Assembly: GCF_943590815.1 (NCBI RefSeq)
Contig: NZ_CALSBS010000020.1
Location: 27,758-91,757 of the forward strand
Direction of reading: 5' to 3'
DNA from: Pseudocitrobacter vendiensis
GTDB lineage: Bacteria > Pseudomonadota > Gammaproteobacteria > Enterobacterales > Enterobacteriaceae
DNA length: 64,000 bases
Shown here: positions 62,761 to 64,000 of the stretch, one piece after another
Layout: each line of letters begins with the position of its first letter
Numbering within the stretch: the first letter of the stretch is position 1
Position numbers and translations under genes: made by a program
The notes under the pieces: generated by a model
Databases searched by the model: none
What the model was told of the DNA's origin: nothing
What the model saw: only the letters and a program-made list of their open reading frames with translations

Positions 62761-63963
62761 ATGCGTAAACAAATTTTGATCGTAGGTGCCGGTTTTGCCG
62801 GAATGTGGGCTGCCCTGAGCGCGGCGCGCCTGGCGGACAAGCATGATAATCAGGCTATTGATATTACAGTGATTGCTCCGCAGCCAGAGCTGCGCGTGCG
62901 CCCGCGTTTTTATGAAAGTCACGTTGAAACGCTGGTTTCCCCGCTGATGCCGCTGTTCGACGTCACCGGCGTGACATTCCTGCGCGGTACCGTATCTGAT
63001 ATCCACACCGACTCGCGTAGCGTGAGCTGGAAAGATGCGGACGGTAAAACTCACCAGCATCCCTACGACCGCCTGATTCTGGCGAGCGGTAGTCACGTAA
63101 ACCGTTCATTTGTCTCAGGTGTTGAAGCGCATGCCTTCGATCTCGATCAGCTGGAAAGCGCCGCCGTTTTAGAAAAACATCTGCATTCTCTGGCCTCTCA
63201 AACTGAAAGTGACGCGCGTAACACCGTCGTCGTCTGCGGCGGCGGGTTTACCGGTATTGAAATGGCGATGGAATTACCCGGCCGTCTGCGCGACATTCTT
63301 GGCTCAAATGCTAAGACCAGAGTAGTCGTAGTTGAGCGCGGCCCACAGCCGGGTTCACGTTACAGTGAAGAACTCCGCAATGTGGTCATCGATGCCTCCA
63401 ACGAACTGGGGGTCGAATGGATTGTGAATGCAGAAGTCGAATCGGTGGATGCTACTGGCGTCACGCTGAAAGACGGGCAGCGAATTGCCTCTTCAACCGT
63501 TATCTGGACCGTGGGCGTGCAGGCAAGCGACCTGACGGCACAAATTGATGCGCCGCGCGATCGCCAGGGGCGTCTGCATGTGGATGCGAATCTTCAGGTT
63601 GTCGGCCATGAAGCGATTTTCGCCACCGGCGACGTGGCGTATGCGGCAACGGATGACAAAGGCAACCACGCGCTGATGACCTGCCAGCACGCGATTCTGC
63701 TGGGCAAATTCGCCGGGAATAACGCTGCCGCCAGTTTACTGGGAGTGGAACCGTCGCCGTATCGCCAGGAGATGTACGTCACCTGTCTGGATCTCGGCGC
63801 ATGGGGTGCTGTGTATACCGAAGGATGGGATCAGCAGGTGAAACTGACGCGCGAAGAGGCGAAGAAGTTGAAGGTGTCTATCGTCAGCGAGCTGATTTAC
63901 CCGCCGAAAGCGGAGAGAACGGCGGCGTTTGAGATGGCGGATCCGTACGCGCCGTTTGTGTAG
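62761..63963 (+). CDS. NAD(P)/FAD-dependent oxidoreductase, NDH-2-like
   Basis: A 400-residue flavoprotein of the pyridine nucleotide-disulfide family, close to type II NADH dehydrogenases. FAD motif ILIVGAGFAGMWAAL (residues 5-19), NAD(P)H motif VVVCGGGFTGIEMAMEL in the middle, second FAD motif IFATGDVAY near residue 285. It lacks the C-terminal hydrophobic helices that anchor E. coli Ndh, so it may be soluble or loosely bound. The electron acceptor is unknown. It is divergent from an Rrf2 regulator, which fits a redox-responsive pair. Confidence 0.88.
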   Translation: MRKQILIVGAGFAGMWAALSAARLADKHDNQAIDITVIAPQPELRVRPRFYESHVETLVSPLMPLFDVTGVTFLRGTVSDIHTDSRSVSWKDADGKTHQHPYDRLILASGSHVNRSFVSGVEAHAFDLDQLESAAVLEKHLHSLASQTESDARNTVVVCGGGFTGIEMAMELPGRLRDILGSNAKTRVVVVERGPQPGSRYSEELRNVVIDASNELGVEWIVNAEVESVDATGVTLKDGQRIASSTVIWTVGVQASDLTAQIDAPRDRQGRLHVDANLQVVGHEAIFATGDVAYAATDDKGNHALMTCQHAILLGKFAGNNAAASLLGVEPSPYRQEMYVTCLDLGAWGAVYTEGWDQQVKLTREEAKKLKVSIVSELIYPPKAERTAAFEMADPYAPFV

Positions 63964-63967
63964 GGGC

Positions 63968-64000
63968 CCTCACCCCGGCCCTCTCCCACAGGGAGAGGGA
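63968..64000. repeat. CCCTCACCC palindromic repeat, cut by window edge
   Basis: CCCTCACCCCGGCCCTCTCC then CACAGGGAGAGGGA is the same sequence as the first 30 or so bases of the copy at 18637. It begins 5 bp after the flavoprotein stop and continues beyond the window. Confidence 0.85.

Overview
The window is chromosomal DNA of a member of the Enterobacteriaceae. Protein lengths, gene order and small signatures (RyhB with its Fur box, a ZntR-type palindrome with a 20-bp promoter spacer, GntR boxes, REP elements) match the E. coli 76-79 min region gene for gene, but sequences differ enough, and accessory genes differ enough, that it is not E. coli. Something near Enterobacter, Lelliottia, Leclercia or Kluyvera fits; the genus cannot be fixed from this window alone. 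No rRNA, tRNA, insertion sequence, prophage or CRISPR array was seen.

Layout. 1-846: 5' part of a membrane protein with a PstS-like domain, cut by the window edge. 973-10381: glycogen operon glgBXCAP on the minus strand. 10640-17684: asd, yhgN, the gluconate genes gntR and gntKU, pirin yhhW and oxidoreductase yhhX. 17912-18634: sRNA ryhB and acetyltransferase aaaT (yhhY). 18691-25980: ggt, yhhA and the glycerol-3-phosphate operon ugpBAECQ. 26270-34004: branched-chain amino acid uptake livKHMGF and livJ, with panM and an inserted GNAT/DUF1778 toxin-antitoxin pair between livK and livJ. 34287-38708: rpoH and ftsYEX. 38901-43260: rsmD, yhhL, yhhM, yhhN and zntA. 43527-46324: an inserted three-gene TRAP transporter. 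46510-50664: tusA, yhhQ, dcrB, yhhS, yhhT. 50668-52134: phenolic acid decarboxylase and a divergent LysR regulator, where E. coli carries acpT, nik and rhsB. 52250-57173: ABC export system yhiI-rbbA-yhhJ. 57746-61920: yhiN, pitA, uspB, uspA. 62038-63963: an Rrf2 regulator divergent from an NDH-2-like flavoprotein, not present beside uspA in E. coli.

How it works together. Most of the window is core metabolism in tight minus-strand operons, often with 4-nt stop/start overlaps: glycogen turnover, gluconate uptake and phosphorylation, scavenging of phosphodiesters under phosphate control, amino acid uptake, heat-shock sigma factor and membrane targeting/division. Accessory genes sit at junctions between these core blocks. 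Intergenic gaps are decorated with two repeat families: REP/BIME elements, twice in three-copy tandem arrays, and a CCCTCACCC...GGGTGAGGG palindrome seen at three places, one of them inside the ugp operon.
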